A stretch of DNA of 64,000 nucleotides from Sebastes aleutianus (GCA_916700875.1 CAKAKS010000032.1:20513629-20577628); one strand, 5' to 3'; counted from the first letter of the stretch, positions 33,401-45,480 are shown. Notes: generated by a model not told the origin, from the sequence alone. Made by a program: numbers and translations.

Positions 33401-34298
33401 GAGATGAGGAAGAGGAGAGGGAGGAGGAAGAAGGGGCTTGTTGCTTTTAATTGAATTGTAAATGCGAGTGGAGGGGGAACGGGGCTGCTCCTAGCTGGGA
33501 CAGACAACAGATGGAAGGCAGGGCCTGCCCTGCAGGGTGAGAGGGGTGAGAGGGGAGCTGAGTGGGTGGAGGGCAGATAGATGGATGGATGGGGGGAAGG
33601 GACAGTCAAAGGGCCCGGTGCAGGAAAATGACCAGGGTCTGTGGCCTCCGTGGACTCTATGATTTCTCTCTGTGTGCCTCTCTTTCTCACACTCAATCTG
33701 TCTTTTTTATCTTTATTGCTTCTCCCTTCTCATCTCTTTGCCTCTTGGAAAACAGAGTTTGGCTTGCAAAATGCAAGACCTGATATGGAGCTACTAATCA
33801 ATAGTGGCAGCAGCGCAGCAGTCAGTCGAGTTAAATGAGCTCTCCCTGCTTTCCTGCTCTGTTTGGCAAACACATGGATTATACCCTTGAATCAAATGTG
33901 AATAAATAAAACATAAAAAAAGTAATTTAAAGGTCTTAGTGATAACATTTTACATAGAAAAATATTTGTAAAAAAAATATTACATCCATAGAGCCTTTAG
34001 AAATGTGCTGAATAATAATATGTCTTTTCCTGAAAAATATTATGATTGTGAATAAATCATTTTTTTTTATTTTGGCGGTCCCAAAATGAATGCTTTGTTT
34101 ATCTCTGTGGAAGATATCTGATGTTTGGTTCCCACTTCTAACAAGACTTGTGAGCCAACAGTATAACAACGTTGGTATCACGTGGTATCTCTGGGCCGTC
34201 AGTTAGTGTGGAAAAAATGGATTAATGGCTGAAATTGACGATAAGTGCCGGCAACGACTTGTTGTGAAGTAAATGCAATGGAATGGGGGAGGGAGAAT

Positions 34299-34313
34299 GC
34301 GACATCTAGTGGC
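34299..34313 (-). promoter_or_regulatory. CTCF-like motif, reverse orientation
   Basis: Minus strand reads GCCACTAGATGTCGC, close to the GCCACTAGATGGCGC variant of the CTCF site. It lies in unique DNA just before a hAT MITE. Confidence 0.35.
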
Positions 34314-34373
34314 TGAATGTTATCAATGTTATCAATAGCACCTTTAAAAAGTATATAACATATCACTTATAAC

Positions 34374-35105
34374 TAGGGCTGTCAAAGTAAACGCCATAAC
34401 GCGTAATATGAATTTGTTTTAACGCCACATATTTCTTTAACTCAATCGATATTTCGGAGGTTGAAGCGGGCTCAGTTTTAGAGCTAGAGTGAAGATACTG
34501 GCATCATATGAAACTAGAAAACCTGAGGAATCATTTGGTACCATGTCAGACTAGCTTGTAGCAAAGGAGGTTAAAAAACGCTCCAAACTTGCGCTAAAAC
34601 TGTCATTGGCATTTTCAAAGGGGTCCCTTGACCTCTGACTTCAATATGTGTGAAAGAAAATGGTTTCTATGGGTACCCACGGGTCTCCCCTTTACAGACA
34701 TGCCCACTTTATGATAATCACATGCAGATTGGGGCAAGTCATAGTCAAGTCAGCACACTGACACACTGACAGCTGTTGTTGCCTGTTGGGCTGCAGTTTA
34801 CCATGTTATGACTTATATATCATATTTTTTTATGATAAATGCAGTACCTGTGAGGGTTTCTGGACAATATGTGTCATTGTTTTGTGTTGTTAATTGATTT
34901 CCAATATAAATATATACATACATTTGCATAAAGCAGCATATTTGTCCACTCCCATGTTGATAACCGTATTAAATACTTGACAAATCTCCCTTTAAGGTAC
35001 ATTTTGAACAGATGTTTATTTCCATAATTTGCGATAAATTACCATCAACTATGGACAATCATGTGATTAATCGCGATTCAATATTTGAATTGATTGACAG
35101 CCTTA
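34374..35105 (+). mobile_element. hAT-type MITE (family C), full length
   Basis: 732 bp. Starts TAGGGCTGTCAA and ends TTGACAGCCTTA, inverted with one mismatch. Perfect 8-bp duplication CTTATAAC on both sides (34366-34373, 35106-35113). The sub-terminal ATTAATCGCGATT motifs and the body match 3526-4092. Non-coding. Confidence 0.95.
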
Positions 35106-35403
35106 CTTATAACACTATGTGATGTCCTGGTGTGCTTTAATATAAGGAAGCATTAACAAAGAGCGTTTCTGTTATATCTAAATAAGAAATCTCACTAGTC
35201 ACATGAACACAAATGGGCAATAACAAGGCCTGCTGTGTAATATAAATGGAGATTTGCTCAGTAGGAAAAAGAAACAGGGACCATAGGAAACCTCTCTCTC
35301 TTTCTGTCTTCAAAGAGAGGAAAATTACCCCAGTCTGCCCTCCTCAGGTGAACAGGGTTTAGGGATTCTGTCACTGCACCAAGCAGACTAGGTCAGACAC
35401 TGA

Positions 35404-35450
<47 letters not shown>

Positions 35451-35702
35451 ACACAGAGCACCACTAGGTCAATACAGGCTTTACCCCTGGACTAGATTAA
35501 GGGCATTTGGGTTGTTTGTGCATTTGTGATGATAATAACTCCACATGGGGTTGCTTCTCATTTTATTGAACTGATCAACACTCCTGCTAGATTTGTCAAA
35601 GGTCTTATCTCTGCATTGATTTACTTTGTTGTTGTTTTTTACGGATTCCAGGAAAGGTTGTAACTTCTGATGTAGAAAAGTAACATCACAATCACACACT
35701 TA
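35106..35702. other. unique non-coding DNA with an AC microsatellite
   Basis: (AC)n at 35405-35455. Otherwise nothing recognised. Confidence 0.5.
35405..35455. repeat. (AC)n microsatellite
   Basis: About 18 perfect units followed by interrupted GCAC units. Confidence 0.95.
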
Positions 35703-36770
35703 ACGCATCGTTTCCACATCGCTCTGTGTACGTATGCGAATCAACCGGAAGTTCATTCAGTCCTATAGAGTGCTCCAGGGATGATGTATTATTGTAGGCC
35801 AAACAATGTAAAGTGGTCGCGTACATCCAAAATCGTAGTAGGCCGGTGCTTAGTTAGTGATGTTTCAAGCAGATGCTCTTCTTCAGACTACTTCTTCTTC
35901 TTCTTCAGTATTTTTGTAAGCCAACCAGGAAGTTAGCATCGCCCTGGTTCCCTCTGCAAAAACCCAATGGGATTTTTCCATTGGGTTTTGGATTATTACA
36001 GAAAATAAGCTCTCTGGCAAACACACGTTTATGATACTTACACGTTGTGTTCAGCAAGAAAATCGTCACAAATGAACACCACTTTTATGATTTGTGAAGT
36101 GTAAGTGCAATCGCCAGAAGTAAAAAGCTAACGTTAGGCTCTAAACGAACTACACTACGGTCGCATAAATGCGAGTATTCACAATGCGGCTGTAAAGACG
36201 GACGAGTCAGCGTGATGACGTTTAGCAGTCTCATTTAGTGGGATAATTCCTGACGTATTTTATGTCGTAGAATGAAACATTTAAATCTCTTCAGCTTGTG
36301 TAAACCACAGACCTTATTTCAGGCATCTAATTAAAAGGCCATTGACTTCCAGACGAGGGAACCGGAAGTGCAAAAGGTAATTTCTGGGCTTTAGGACTCA
36401 TTCCTGTAGTACTCTATTGGAACCTCAGTGATCTCCGATGTGTTTGCGAAACCTTCCGGTTTTTTTTTGGTCAATAATTTGGCTTGAGTACGTTGAAAAC
36501 ATTTTGTGGCAGATAACGGACAGACCGTATGTACTGTATACTATATGCACTCTATGTTACACAGCTAACCAATATTAGCTAAATACAAACTTTTCATCTA
36601 GAAAAAACTTATAAATGTGACTTGTCTAGAGTGGACGGCAAAAAACAGACAGTAACTAATAGATATAAAAACAGAAACTTCTCTCCCATATCTGCGGTAA
36701 AGTGTTTCTATTCATCCGTAAAGAGATGCATTTTCTCGCGTTGAACACTAGGGGGCGTAATCCATATAGT
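35703..36770 (+). mobile_element. family G MITE with a large insertion
   Basis: The left end ACGCATCGTTTCCAC and the body (CAACCGGAAGTTCATTC; later GTAAAGAGATGCATTTTC) match 12641-13102, but the copy is split by about 630 bp of other repeat sequence (about 35776-36405). The right terminus present at 13091-13102 is missing here. Confidence 0.8.
35776..36405. mobile_element. repeat nested in family G, unclassified
   Basis: Interrupts family G between TCCTATAGAGTGCTCC and TCCTGTAGTACTCTATTGG, similar short strings that may mark a target-site duplication. Contains CCCAATGGG and its near-inverse on either side of a hairpin around 35965-35990. Recognised only as a fish-like dispersed repeat; no coding potential. 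Confidence 0.5.
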
Positions 36771-38452
36771 ACACAGATTTAGCTGATTTAACTTTAGTTA
36801 GCTGATTTGCATGCATCTGAACACAGATTTCATTTGCTGAAGAAAAAAACTGAATGACGACGAAGAAGAAGAAGAAGTGTGCGCCCACAATTATAATACC
36901 GAGATGAACAAGTACCTCCCATTCAAATGTACACTCCCTGCTATTCCCCTTGCATATTTTATTTTTTATACATCATTTCGAGATATAATTCTGCTTTTTT
37001 TCCCCCCTCTTCTTCCATTCCTTGCAGACGATGCTTGTGATGGATACTGCTCATAACTGTCTCTGCAGGCATGATGTCACCGAGCTGCCTTAGTTAATCT
37101 CTTTCCTCCCAGACAGCATATTCACAGCCTTGGGGCTAGACCCAGCTCCCTACATCTATCTGAAGCCAGCACATGCACTGTTGCTCTCCAATAACTCCGC
37201 TCAATTGCCCATCATTCCTCCTCCTCCGCCAACCTCTCCCCCCACACACACACACACACCTCTCAGAGCACCTCCGTCCACCGCTGCATTTTTATTCTGT
37301 TATTAATCTGCGGACGCGTCTGCCAAATAATTAACCTGGCCGAGTTATTTATTCCCTGGGTGATATTTCCCTACCTGTGTTTGGGAGGCAGAGGGGAGGA
37401 CAATGCCATTGAAATGTCCTCTTGCAGCTAAAGGAGACCAAGGAGGAGGGGTGGTTACTAGGAAAGGTTTGGGGCTTTACCTCAACCATGTGCAGGAGGG
37501 GTATACAGGCGATTCATGTGGGGTATTACAAATGCACAAGTAACCTTTTCAGTTAATGAAAAAAGAGGACGTGCTAATAAAAGAGAAGAAGCTGGAGAGG
37601 GGACTCTTATGAGGGGACACGTGGAGCCTGGGTGTAATTCCCAGTGCGTTTCCACATACAGTACACACAGAAAAACACACCCACACACACCAACTGCTCA
37701 CATACCCTCCAATACAGACATGCAGATATGCTAACACACACTACACATAAATAGAAACACACCCTCACTCGCTCGTATATACGACGCGGCCAAACCTCCT
37801 CGCTCCTCGCTGGGTGTGATTATATCCAGGAGAGAGGTAATGTGTTGCGCCCGAGGTGGGAGGTGGTAGATGGAGGAGACATGAGTGCTTTGGCCTTGAA
37901 TTTCACCCAGGACTGCCTCCCATCTCCCCATGCCCATTTCTCACTCTTAGGGGAGAGTTCGCTGTGGGCTGCTGGAAGTGTGGGGCCACGGCACAGTGAG
38001 CCGAGTGTTTAGGGACCACTTTTTTTTTTTTTTAAACAGAATTTCTCTCCTGATTCTTCCACCTCGTAACAAATATCCAAAGATGGAGGTAGTCTCTCTC
38101 TCTCTCTCTCTCTTTCTCTCACATGTCAGCGGCAAGCCATTTGTGTCAGCGAGCTCGGCCGAGAGGATGAGTGAAAGTTTGTAGATGGTGAAAATGGGTC
38201 TACTGGTAAAAGCTTGAGTGGCACTGAGCGTTGTCTAATGAATAACAGCTTGTACTTTTACCCTTGAAATACAGATTGTAACCCAGTACAACATTTATTT
38301 TTTGTGTTTTATTTTCCCAAAGAATGTTAAAAGCGAATTTCCGACATTTTCACAATAAAAGCTCAATCAGCTCATGTCTATTACCGAGGATCTGACAAGA
38401 TTACATAGTTATTTGAGCACCAGTAACTCCAAGTTGGCCAAATTTGTGTTTT
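36771..38452. other. unique non-coding DNA
   Basis: Includes a strong splice acceptor at 37026-37027 with a short open segment after it, CA-rich DNA (37240-37260, 37665-37700), a T run (38020-38033) and a (CT)n run (38092-38113). No gene recognised. Confidence 0.5.
37028..37093 (+). other. candidate terminal exon (unproven)
   Basis: Follows a roughly 30-base pyrimidine tract ending TTGCAG. One frame runs 21 codons to TAG; another gives a short Cys-rich read (DACDGYCS) before TAA. No domain is secure. It could equally be a non-coding-RNA acceptor. Confidence 0.2.
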
Positions 38453-39095
38453 TTAAAGGGGACATATCATGCTCATTTCCAGGTTCATACTTCTTTCTCA
38501 TACTGTCTGTCTGAATATACCTGTAGTCACCCTCTGTCTGAAATGCTCCGTTTCACTACTGTATTTTTAAGAACCCCTCCTGAAATTTTGATTGGCTTGC
38601 GAGAAAAATGCCCTTGCACAAACCTCCGGTGTTGAGAAATAACGCCAACGCTGAAGTGCCAAAACCTGCAGTTCTTCGAATGGCCACTTGAGGCTGGCTC
38701 CAGATGTGAGTCAATCCCCGTAGACCCTCATGTTAAAATCTCCAACTTTACAGCAGAAATAAACATGTTTACAGCCTGGTACAAAAAACAGTTTCGGTCT
38801 CTATAGCTAATTTCTCCATTCATAACAACTGTGCGGGGGGTGAATTTTTATATAACTCGCCCATTTAATATATATTAAGGCTTAAAGTTAGGCATAATTA
38901 GGGCATTGCCGCTTTAGGAAGGGGAGCCAAATCTGAATGGCTTGTTAAATCACATGTTTTCTGATCTAGGCAGCCCACAAACAATTGACTAGGTTGTCTT
39001 ATTTCACAGTTTGTGGGTTGGTAGACACTCCAGATACCCAAATGTGTGTGAACAAGCACTGAAAAAGTCAGTTTGTCATGATATGTCCCCTTTAA
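38453..39095. mobile_element. TTAA-flanked MITE (family H) with nested family B
   Basis: Left end TTAAAGGGGACATATCATG, right end CATGATATGTCCCCTTTAA: a perfect inverted pair of 19 bases. TTAA marks both edges. It is a MITE type I know from percomorph fish. The middle is replaced by a family B fragment (38617-38904). Confidence 0.95.
38617..38904 (+). mobile_element. family B fragment nested in family H
   Basis: Shares GAAGTGCCAAAA, GTGAGTCAATCCCC and ACTTTACAGCAGAAATAAAC with 18162-18430. It covers the left half only; the right half with the CRE-type site is absent. Boundaries are approximate. Confidence 0.7.
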
Positions 39096-40344
39096 ATAGA
39101 TGAAGTTGTTTCTTCTGATCCACATGTACCTTGTGGTGTTTTTAGGGGTGGTGACATACACTTGGACTCTAAGTGGAGATGTTGTGACACCACACACAGC
39201 CCCGACACCTCTTGTTCTATTCTTTATTTGTTGGCTTTCTAGTGAAGTAAAGGCAGGCATGTGTGTTGAAAAACCCGTTTTCAACAGCCTTCAGCATCTT
39301 CTCTCGTTCAATATGCAAACTTTTTCACCTAAGCATTAAAACTTTTTGCAGAAAAACTCTTGATGCTTCCAATCTGAGAGCAAATTTAAAAAGTGAGTAA
39401 ACCAGATGGTTGCAAACCTACCCGCAGTCCAGTAATGAATTCCCAGCTTTCATTACACTCTCAATCTATCACTATACTATCTCTAACAACAAATAGGAGC
39501 CTCGCTCACCAGGGAGCGTGCAGTTGCTTTAGCGTTTTCTTGATACTGAATGAGGCCTTCATGTGCTATCATATGACAACATGAAAAACACTCTACGTGA
39601 TGTGTTTTTTTATACTCAGCCAAGTCCAGACAGGAGAAGGAAAAATAGCCAGCAACGATTGGGCAGCTGTTGGAGCCTGTCGACCTTGGGTGTCAGCCTA
39701 AGTGTAATTATTTTTCACGCATGCCATGTTGACCAGATATACTCCGCTTGTGTTCTATTTATCAGGCCTCCCTCCCGTGTGAGGTGATGGCGAGACGTGT
39801 GCGCACATTCGCACACACTTACTTACATGTATAAACAGTGACCTGATTCCTCCGGGTTGTTGTGGGTAGGTTAGGAGATAAATAAATAAAATCATCGCCC
39901 TCAGTGAGAACCTGCCGGGACATACATTTCTGTCCAGATCTGATTTGGGTTTGAACAAGGTTGGCATTGATTCATTTGAATTCGCAGCGCGGGGAATAAC
40001 TCCCATAATTCACGTCGGCATCGGCGTGCCAACTTGATCACCTCCACCTTCCATCGGTTTTGGCGACACTGTCAGTCTGTGCACTTGTCACCTGCTGTCT
40101 GTCTGTCTGTCTGTGTCAGGATGTCTGAGCGTCAGACGTCTCCACCGCCTGTCAAACACCATGATACAGCGCCGTATCTTATCAAATGTCTCTAAATGCC
40201 AGTCGGAGAGACAGGAGTAATATTAAAAAGAGTGTAATTAAAATGGAAAGGAGCGGGTCATGTTGGGTAAGACCTTCAGATAAAGAAGGCCTCTGAGCAA
40301 GCCAAGCAGTTTTCACCCTCCCTTCCCTTTCCTCCCCCCTCCGT

Positions 40345-40367
40345 GCCTGCCTGCCTGCCTGCCTGCC
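40345..40367. repeat. (CCTG)n tetranucleotide repeat
   Basis: About five perfect CCTG/TGCC units, directly visible. Confidence 0.9.
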
Positions 40368-40498
40368 CTCGCTCTCTCTCCTCCCTCGTTCACTCTCCTG
40401 TCACCCTGAACAGAGGATTGACATTCAGTCGAGGACACCCCTGGCTGGCGGTTAAAAGAAGTGGAATTAATGTGCGACTTGAAGAGAGAGTGGAGCGA

Positions 40499-40531
40499 GG
40501 GGAGGGGGGCATAGGGTAGGTTGGGGTGGGG
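40499..40531 (+). other. G-quadruplex candidate, strong
   Basis: Five G-tracts (G4, G6, G3, G4, G4) with loops of 1, 4, 6 and 1 bases. Confidence 0.65.
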
Positions 40532-41888
40532 TTGGACGGCGGTGGTGAATGACTGACACAGTTTTTGATGGAGTGCAGACATGGCTGACTCACCCTCTCT
40601 CTTTCCTCCGCCTCCTCTTCTCCTCTCATTCGTCCATCTCTACATTCTGCTCACTCGCCGGGGTCGTCACCCCTTCCCCTCCTACCCTCCACCCTCCACC
40701 CTCCTTTCCTCCCATCCTCTCTGGCCTTATTGTTTTACATCTCTTCATTCAGGCTTTTATGGCTGCTTCGTCCTCGCGCGGACCCATCTCGCCACCGCAT
40801 GATGGGTTCCTCCCCCAGTTATCGCCGGCTATTTATTATCAGCGTCGATCCCACGTCGCATTTCTCTGACTTTGGGAGGATGGTTTTCACATTGGACCGC
40901 TTTACCGGCTTGCCATATAACAAATCCGCTGAGAGGTTCACACAAACACGTGACACAGCTGTTGAGGAAGCCTCACATCACTATATTACACTGCAGATTT
41001 ACTAGGCGCTTAAATGCTACGTAGCGTTTTAATGCCTCATAGTGGAATACTGACAGCTTTTACTTCTTTACAAAAAAATGCCTTTTTCAGTGCTGTATTT
41101 GGGAGTCGTTGTTAGTATCTCGATGACTTTTACTGCTGGGTCAGTGATTATTTTAATGTGACGGAGAGGCTAAGCCATTCCAAAATGCTGACAAATATCT
41201 GCCTGTGTGCGTAAATCATATTTTTAAGGCGAATGAGTCAGTGTGGTGTTGGTGACATCACATGAATTCCTGGAGATAGAGGGAGTCTGAGGTGAACGGG
41301 CTGTTATCAGGTCATGCTGTTTGAAGTCGGCAGGCAGGAGAGATACTTCTATCCATCAAGGATTTACTGTGAAACACTTTCCAGTGCAAATGAAATTGGT
41401 TAAATCCACACTAGCGTTATTCCTCCCACATCTCCCCCTGGTTTTAAAAAATAATAAAACTCATGAAATATGTTATCAGATCATCACCTCTTTCGGCTTT
41501 CCCTTTTAGTTGACGAACGCAGAGGGAGCGCTGTAAGGTAACTGGAAATCCATTGGTGCTATACCTCTGTGAGTCATGTAGTAAGGGGGGAACATGTTTT
41601 AGCACTTAACCTCCATAGTAGGAGCAGCTATGGGGCCCAGAGGGACTGTGTATTCAATGGAGGAAGGCCGACTGGATGCCTAATTAACTAGCAAGGCTTG
41701 ATGATACAATGGCATCTTTTGAAATGGCCAATACATTTCTGGAACAGTGGCGACGAGGGCAAAGATAGGAGGTCAGCGCAATAGCCTGTAAACCTAATTT
41801 GAAGAAAATTACTTCAGATCTCACTTTAGAGTGGGCAAACAGTTTTATGGTTTATACATGTCAGTTATTTTCGAAGCATTTCAGCACT

Positions 41889-42750
41889 TTAAAGGACCAT
41901 TTCGGGGGATCTATTGGCAGAAATGGAATATAATATTAATAAGTGTGTTTTTTTGTGTATAATCACTTGATAATAAGAATCATTGTGTTTTTGTTACCTT
42001 AGAATGAAACGTTTATATCTACATAGGGAGCGTGTCCTCTTCACGGAGTCCGCCATGTTTCTACAATAGCCTAAAACGGACAAACCAACTCTGTTAACTT
42101 TTTCTGGTTGGGTCGGAATCGATAACGTTAATTGCTCCCTTCACCGTCGCTCTCTCTCTCTTTTTTCCCCACTCACTTCCCACATACACACACACTCTAC
42201 GCACTGGCTCTGCTCCAGATGGCTCTAGAGAGGGCCATTTGTGTGACTAGCTCATGGCCGCTGCTTTGCACTGCTCTCTAACAGCGGTTGCAGATAACGC
42301 CGTCCTGACCGACAGCGCCATCCGGAACGAAGGCCTCGTTGCGGAAGCATAGACCCCATTGCAACCAACTAAAGCCTCTCCCTTGTGCGAAGCGTGTTGG
42401 AGAGCTACGTTGGCCGACGCAAAAAACGCAAATGGCCCTCTCTAGAGCCAGTTGGAGCAGAGCCAGTGCATAGAGAGTGTGTGTACGAGGGAAGTGAGTG
42501 ATGAAGTAAGAACGAGAGAGCGGCGGCGACGGGAGCGAGTAACGTTAACGACTCTGGCCTAAGCAAGAAAAGTTAACAGACTCCATGGAGAGGACCCGCT
42601 CCCTATGTAGATATAAACTGGTCATCTAAGGTAACAAAAATACAACGATTCTTATTATCAAGTGATTATACACTAAAGAAAACATACTTATTAATATTAT
42701 ATTCTATTTCTGCCAAAAGATGGCCTTAAATGTTATACACTGGTCCTTAA
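41889..42750. mobile_element. TTAA-flanked MITE (family E), long palindromic copy
   Basis: Starts TTAAAGGACCA and ends TGGTCCTTAA. Very long inverted arms: about 41889-42240 pairs with about 42420-42750 (for example TAATAAGAATCATTG against its complement, and the GGCTCTGCTCCA/TGGAGCAGAGCC pair). The central 42247-42322 segment resembles 45713-45788 of another family. Non-coding. Confidence 0.9.
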
Positions 42751-43845
42751 ACCATTTTTCCCACAGCAAAACCTGCTTTTCCTGACGGTTTTCACCCTCT
42801 TATTTAGTTACCATTCAGTCTGTGGTCGGTAACTGCACTTTCTATAAATTGCAAATATATCACTGTAGTTCTGAAAGCAAAACTCTTTTTAACAAAGCAC
42901 AAAATCAGCTTGAACAATATCTCCACAGGGATTTTTTTTTTGTACAGAATCTACTTTAGCGAGTTGATGTAATCAGTGAATGTAGTAGGGATGGATGGTG
43001 GATTTGCTGGATTTGAGGTAGCTGAGAAGAGACGAGCCTTGAGTGGAACCCCAGGTAGGGCTCCACTCATTATGGATCGATCCCCCCGTCTCCTGTGTCA
43101 GGTCCTCTGCAGGCCTGATTGAAGTGTTTTCACCCAGGCTTCACGAAAACTGTAAAAAAAAAAAAAAAATTCTCTGCCTCCTATTGATTTCAAAATGTCA
43201 AAACCTAAACCTTAAGAGGAGCAGAACACACTCCAAAAGGCTTGGAGACGGGCTTAATGGCTGCCGAAGAAAAGCTGTTGGGAAAGTTTTTACCCAGTTT
43301 ATTCTTTCTGTAATGGCTTCCCCTTTGTCTCGCTCATCAGAATGGATTTTCCGAGGGAAGGGGTAGGTGAAGCATATCACCCCGCCATAACGAGGCAGAA
43401 ACTGTCAGTTAGGATACCATCCCGTCTGGTTCGTTACGGATTAGGCTGGTTGGGGAATGTTGCGAATTAATCCGGAGCGTCAGACATCACACCGAAGCCT
43501 CGCGCTGGATTAGTATTAGCTTTTGTTTGATTCATTGTGAATTAACCGACATAATCCACCTGGTGTCAGACACAATAAAAACACAGCAACTGACACAGGA
43601 ACAGGATTAGGTTTACGGAGGAGAACAGCAGGCCTGGCTGCCATCAGTCAGTAAACCTGGAATGCTGCTCAATCAAATTATATAAATGTCCTTATCCTCA
43701 TCGTGAATGGCATTTTGCCATCTAATGAATTTTGAAACCTCTTTTCCCAGCTGTGTAGTGCTGATTAGACTGGTGTTGGTGGAGAGGTTTTATTTTCATT
43801 CATTCCGCATCTCTCAGTTTTACAGAAAGATGAACGTTGGATGTG
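42751..43845. other. unique non-coding DNA with a homeodomain-site cluster
   Basis: An A run at 43154-43169 and the TAATCC cluster at 43438-43609 are the only structures seen. Confidence 0.5.
43381..43720. promoter_or_regulatory. putative enhancer with five Otx/Pitx-type sites
   Basis: Non-repetitive. Five K50 (bicoid-class) homeodomain sites, TAATCC or GGATTA: 43438-43443 (-), 43468-43473 (+), 43507-43512 (-), 43552-43557 (+), 43604-43609 (-). Their orientations alternate and the spacings are 30, 39, 45 and 52 bp. Otx, Pitx, Crx and Goosecoid factors bind this core. The density far exceeds chance (about 0.1 expected), but function is inferred. Confidence 0.45.
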
Positions 43846-44580
43846 GCTCAGGCAAGTCAAGTCAATTTTATTTGTATAGCCCAAAATCACAAATTTGTCT
43901 CAAGGGTCTTTACAATCTGTACTTTACAGTACGACCCTCTCATCGAGTAAGGAAAACCGCCCCCCAAAAAACACTTTTAACAGGGACAAAAATGGAAGAA
44001 ACCTCAGGAAGAGCAACAGAGGAGGGATCCCTCCTCCAAGACAGACAGACGCGCAATAGATTTCGTGTGTACAGAGTAACAACATAATGAAAATACAACA
44101 TAGACAATCCATATGACAAAAATTGACACATATAATGTGAATATAATATGAGAAGATGGATCCAGGAAGATGTCAAGCAGCTTCCAGGTGTTGCCAAACA
44201 GATAGAGCCCTGGCAACACGACCTCCTCTCCACCATGAAACCCAGAGAGAGGACCAGATTTTTGTTTTTAGTTCACAGTTGCTTTGGAAATGTAGACGTA
44301 TGTTTCCCATGCCAATAAGCCCCACCAGCTGAATAATAAAAGAATAACTAGCTAACTAATTGAAAGTTGGGGCAAAAAGATGGGTTTGAGTTTGGATTTA
44401 AAGGCCTCCACAGAATCAGACTGTCTGATGTCCATAGGGAGGTTATTCCAGAGGAAGGTAGAACTGGAAAACTGGTGTATTATGGTCAAATTTTCTTTTT
44501 ACAAAGGTGTGAATTAGGATCTCTGCATCAGCCATGGGTAAAGAAGACCTGATTTTAGGAATGTTGCGACCTGTTCTGCC
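43846..44580 (+). repeat. dispersed fish repeat, class uncertain
   Basis: Begins CAAGTCAATTTTATTTGTATAGCCC and continues with GGAAGAAACCTCAGGAAGAG and GAGGGATCCCTCCTCC, a very common teleost repeat; the tail (GTTATTCCAGAGGAAGG) also looks repeat-derived. I recognise it but cannot assign a class. No coding capacity. Confidence 0.65.
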
Positions 44581-45194
44581 CCGCAGTAACAGATTGGTTA
44601 CCGGCTCTTTCAGTCATGCGGCCTGCGCGGCAGCAGCCGTGTCGTCGTTCCCCCGGCTGAGGCTGAGAACCTGCAGCGAAAGGAGGCAGACGTGCTGGGA
44701 ACACCTGCTGGGTTCCCTGCCTCTGTTTCTCTCCCTGCTTCCATCTCTCCACGCCTCCCTCGCCACCTCTCTCCTGAATCTGTCACTGCCTTTTCTTTTA
44801 TCTGCATCTATTTTCCCCTCCCTTCGGCTCCTCTCCTCCGTCTCTCCATCCCCGCTCTGCCCAATCACAGGCGTGACAGCGGCAGAGCTCAGCAGCAAAC
44901 ATTCCCGCAGGTGCTGGTCTACCTTACATACAGTAAATGTGTCGTCTCTGTATTACACAGGACGTGGTAAGAATGACACTGCTGGGCTGGCATGTATCAC
45001 CAGAAGACATTATGTTTACACTCTTTGTTTTTACTGGAAATAGACATCTCCACTTTACCTGAACGTCAAGATACTGTAGGTTGTTTGTCATCGCCTTCCA
45101 AAAAGGGATGAGCTATTATTACGCAAATTGTTTTTTTCATCCACCACCTCTAGTTTTAAGATTTGCAGGTAATGTAGGGGTCGGATTTTGACAA
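44581..45194. other. unique GC-rich non-coding DNA
   Basis: A GC-rich, pyrimidine-heavy stretch (44600-44890) gives a 169-codon frame starting at 44534 with no recognisable domain. I see no supported gene. Confidence 0.4.
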
Positions 45195-45355
45195 GGATGT
45201 CAATATCTCTGGTTCTTCTGCATCAGTTTTGATCCTTTTTTCCCCGTCTGTACAGTAAATATAAAGCTACAGCCAGCAGCCGGTTAGTTTAGCATAGCAT
45301 AAAGACTGGACACAGGGATGAAACAGTTAAACCGGCTCTGTCCAAAAATTCGACT
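45195..45355 (+). repeat. dispersed fish repeat fragment
   Basis: Contains CAGCAGCCGGTTAGTTTAGC and AAAGACTGGACACAGG, a repeat common in percomorph genomes. Short fragment without termini. Confidence 0.55.
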
Positions 45356-45358
45356 TAC

Positions 45359-45480
45359 CAGTGTTGGGCAAGTTTCTTGAAAAATGCAATCAAATACTCA
45401 CTATACTCATTAAAAAGTAAATATATTGCTTTTTCCAAATACTCACCAGAAAAGTAATTAGCTACTGGTTACTATACTTT
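45359..45480 (+). mobile_element. hAT-like MITE fragment
   Basis: Begins CAGTGTTGGGCAAGTTTCTT and has GTAATTAGCTACTGGTTACT, the left-end sequence of a common fish hAT MITE. Right end missing. Confidence 0.5.

Larger units (their letters stand above)
29999..34373. other. unique non-coding DNA with an enhancer-like block
   Basis: No transposon recognised. Includes a probable regulatory block (31740-32160), micro-exon and exon candidates (31972-31989, 33066-33155), a G-quadruplex motif (32227-32267), a (CT)n run (32549-32567), a 17-base A run (33384-33400) and a reverse CTCF-like site (34299-34313). Confidence 0.5.
39096..41888. other. unique non-coding DNA
   Basis: No gene recognised. Contains a CTGT run (40104-40115), a CCTG tetranucleotide run (40345-40367) within pyrimidine-rich DNA, and a G-quadruplex motif (40499-40531). 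Confidence 0.5.

Noticed and set aside
35405..35455. Possible CRISPR-like or tandem array
   Set aside because: It is a simple AC dinucleotide repeat; the window is eukaryotic and no spaced direct repeats exist.
44534..45043. 169-codon plus-strand open frame in GC-rich DNA
   Set aside because: Starts inside a dispersed repeat and continues through pyrimidine-rich DNA; no recognisable domain.
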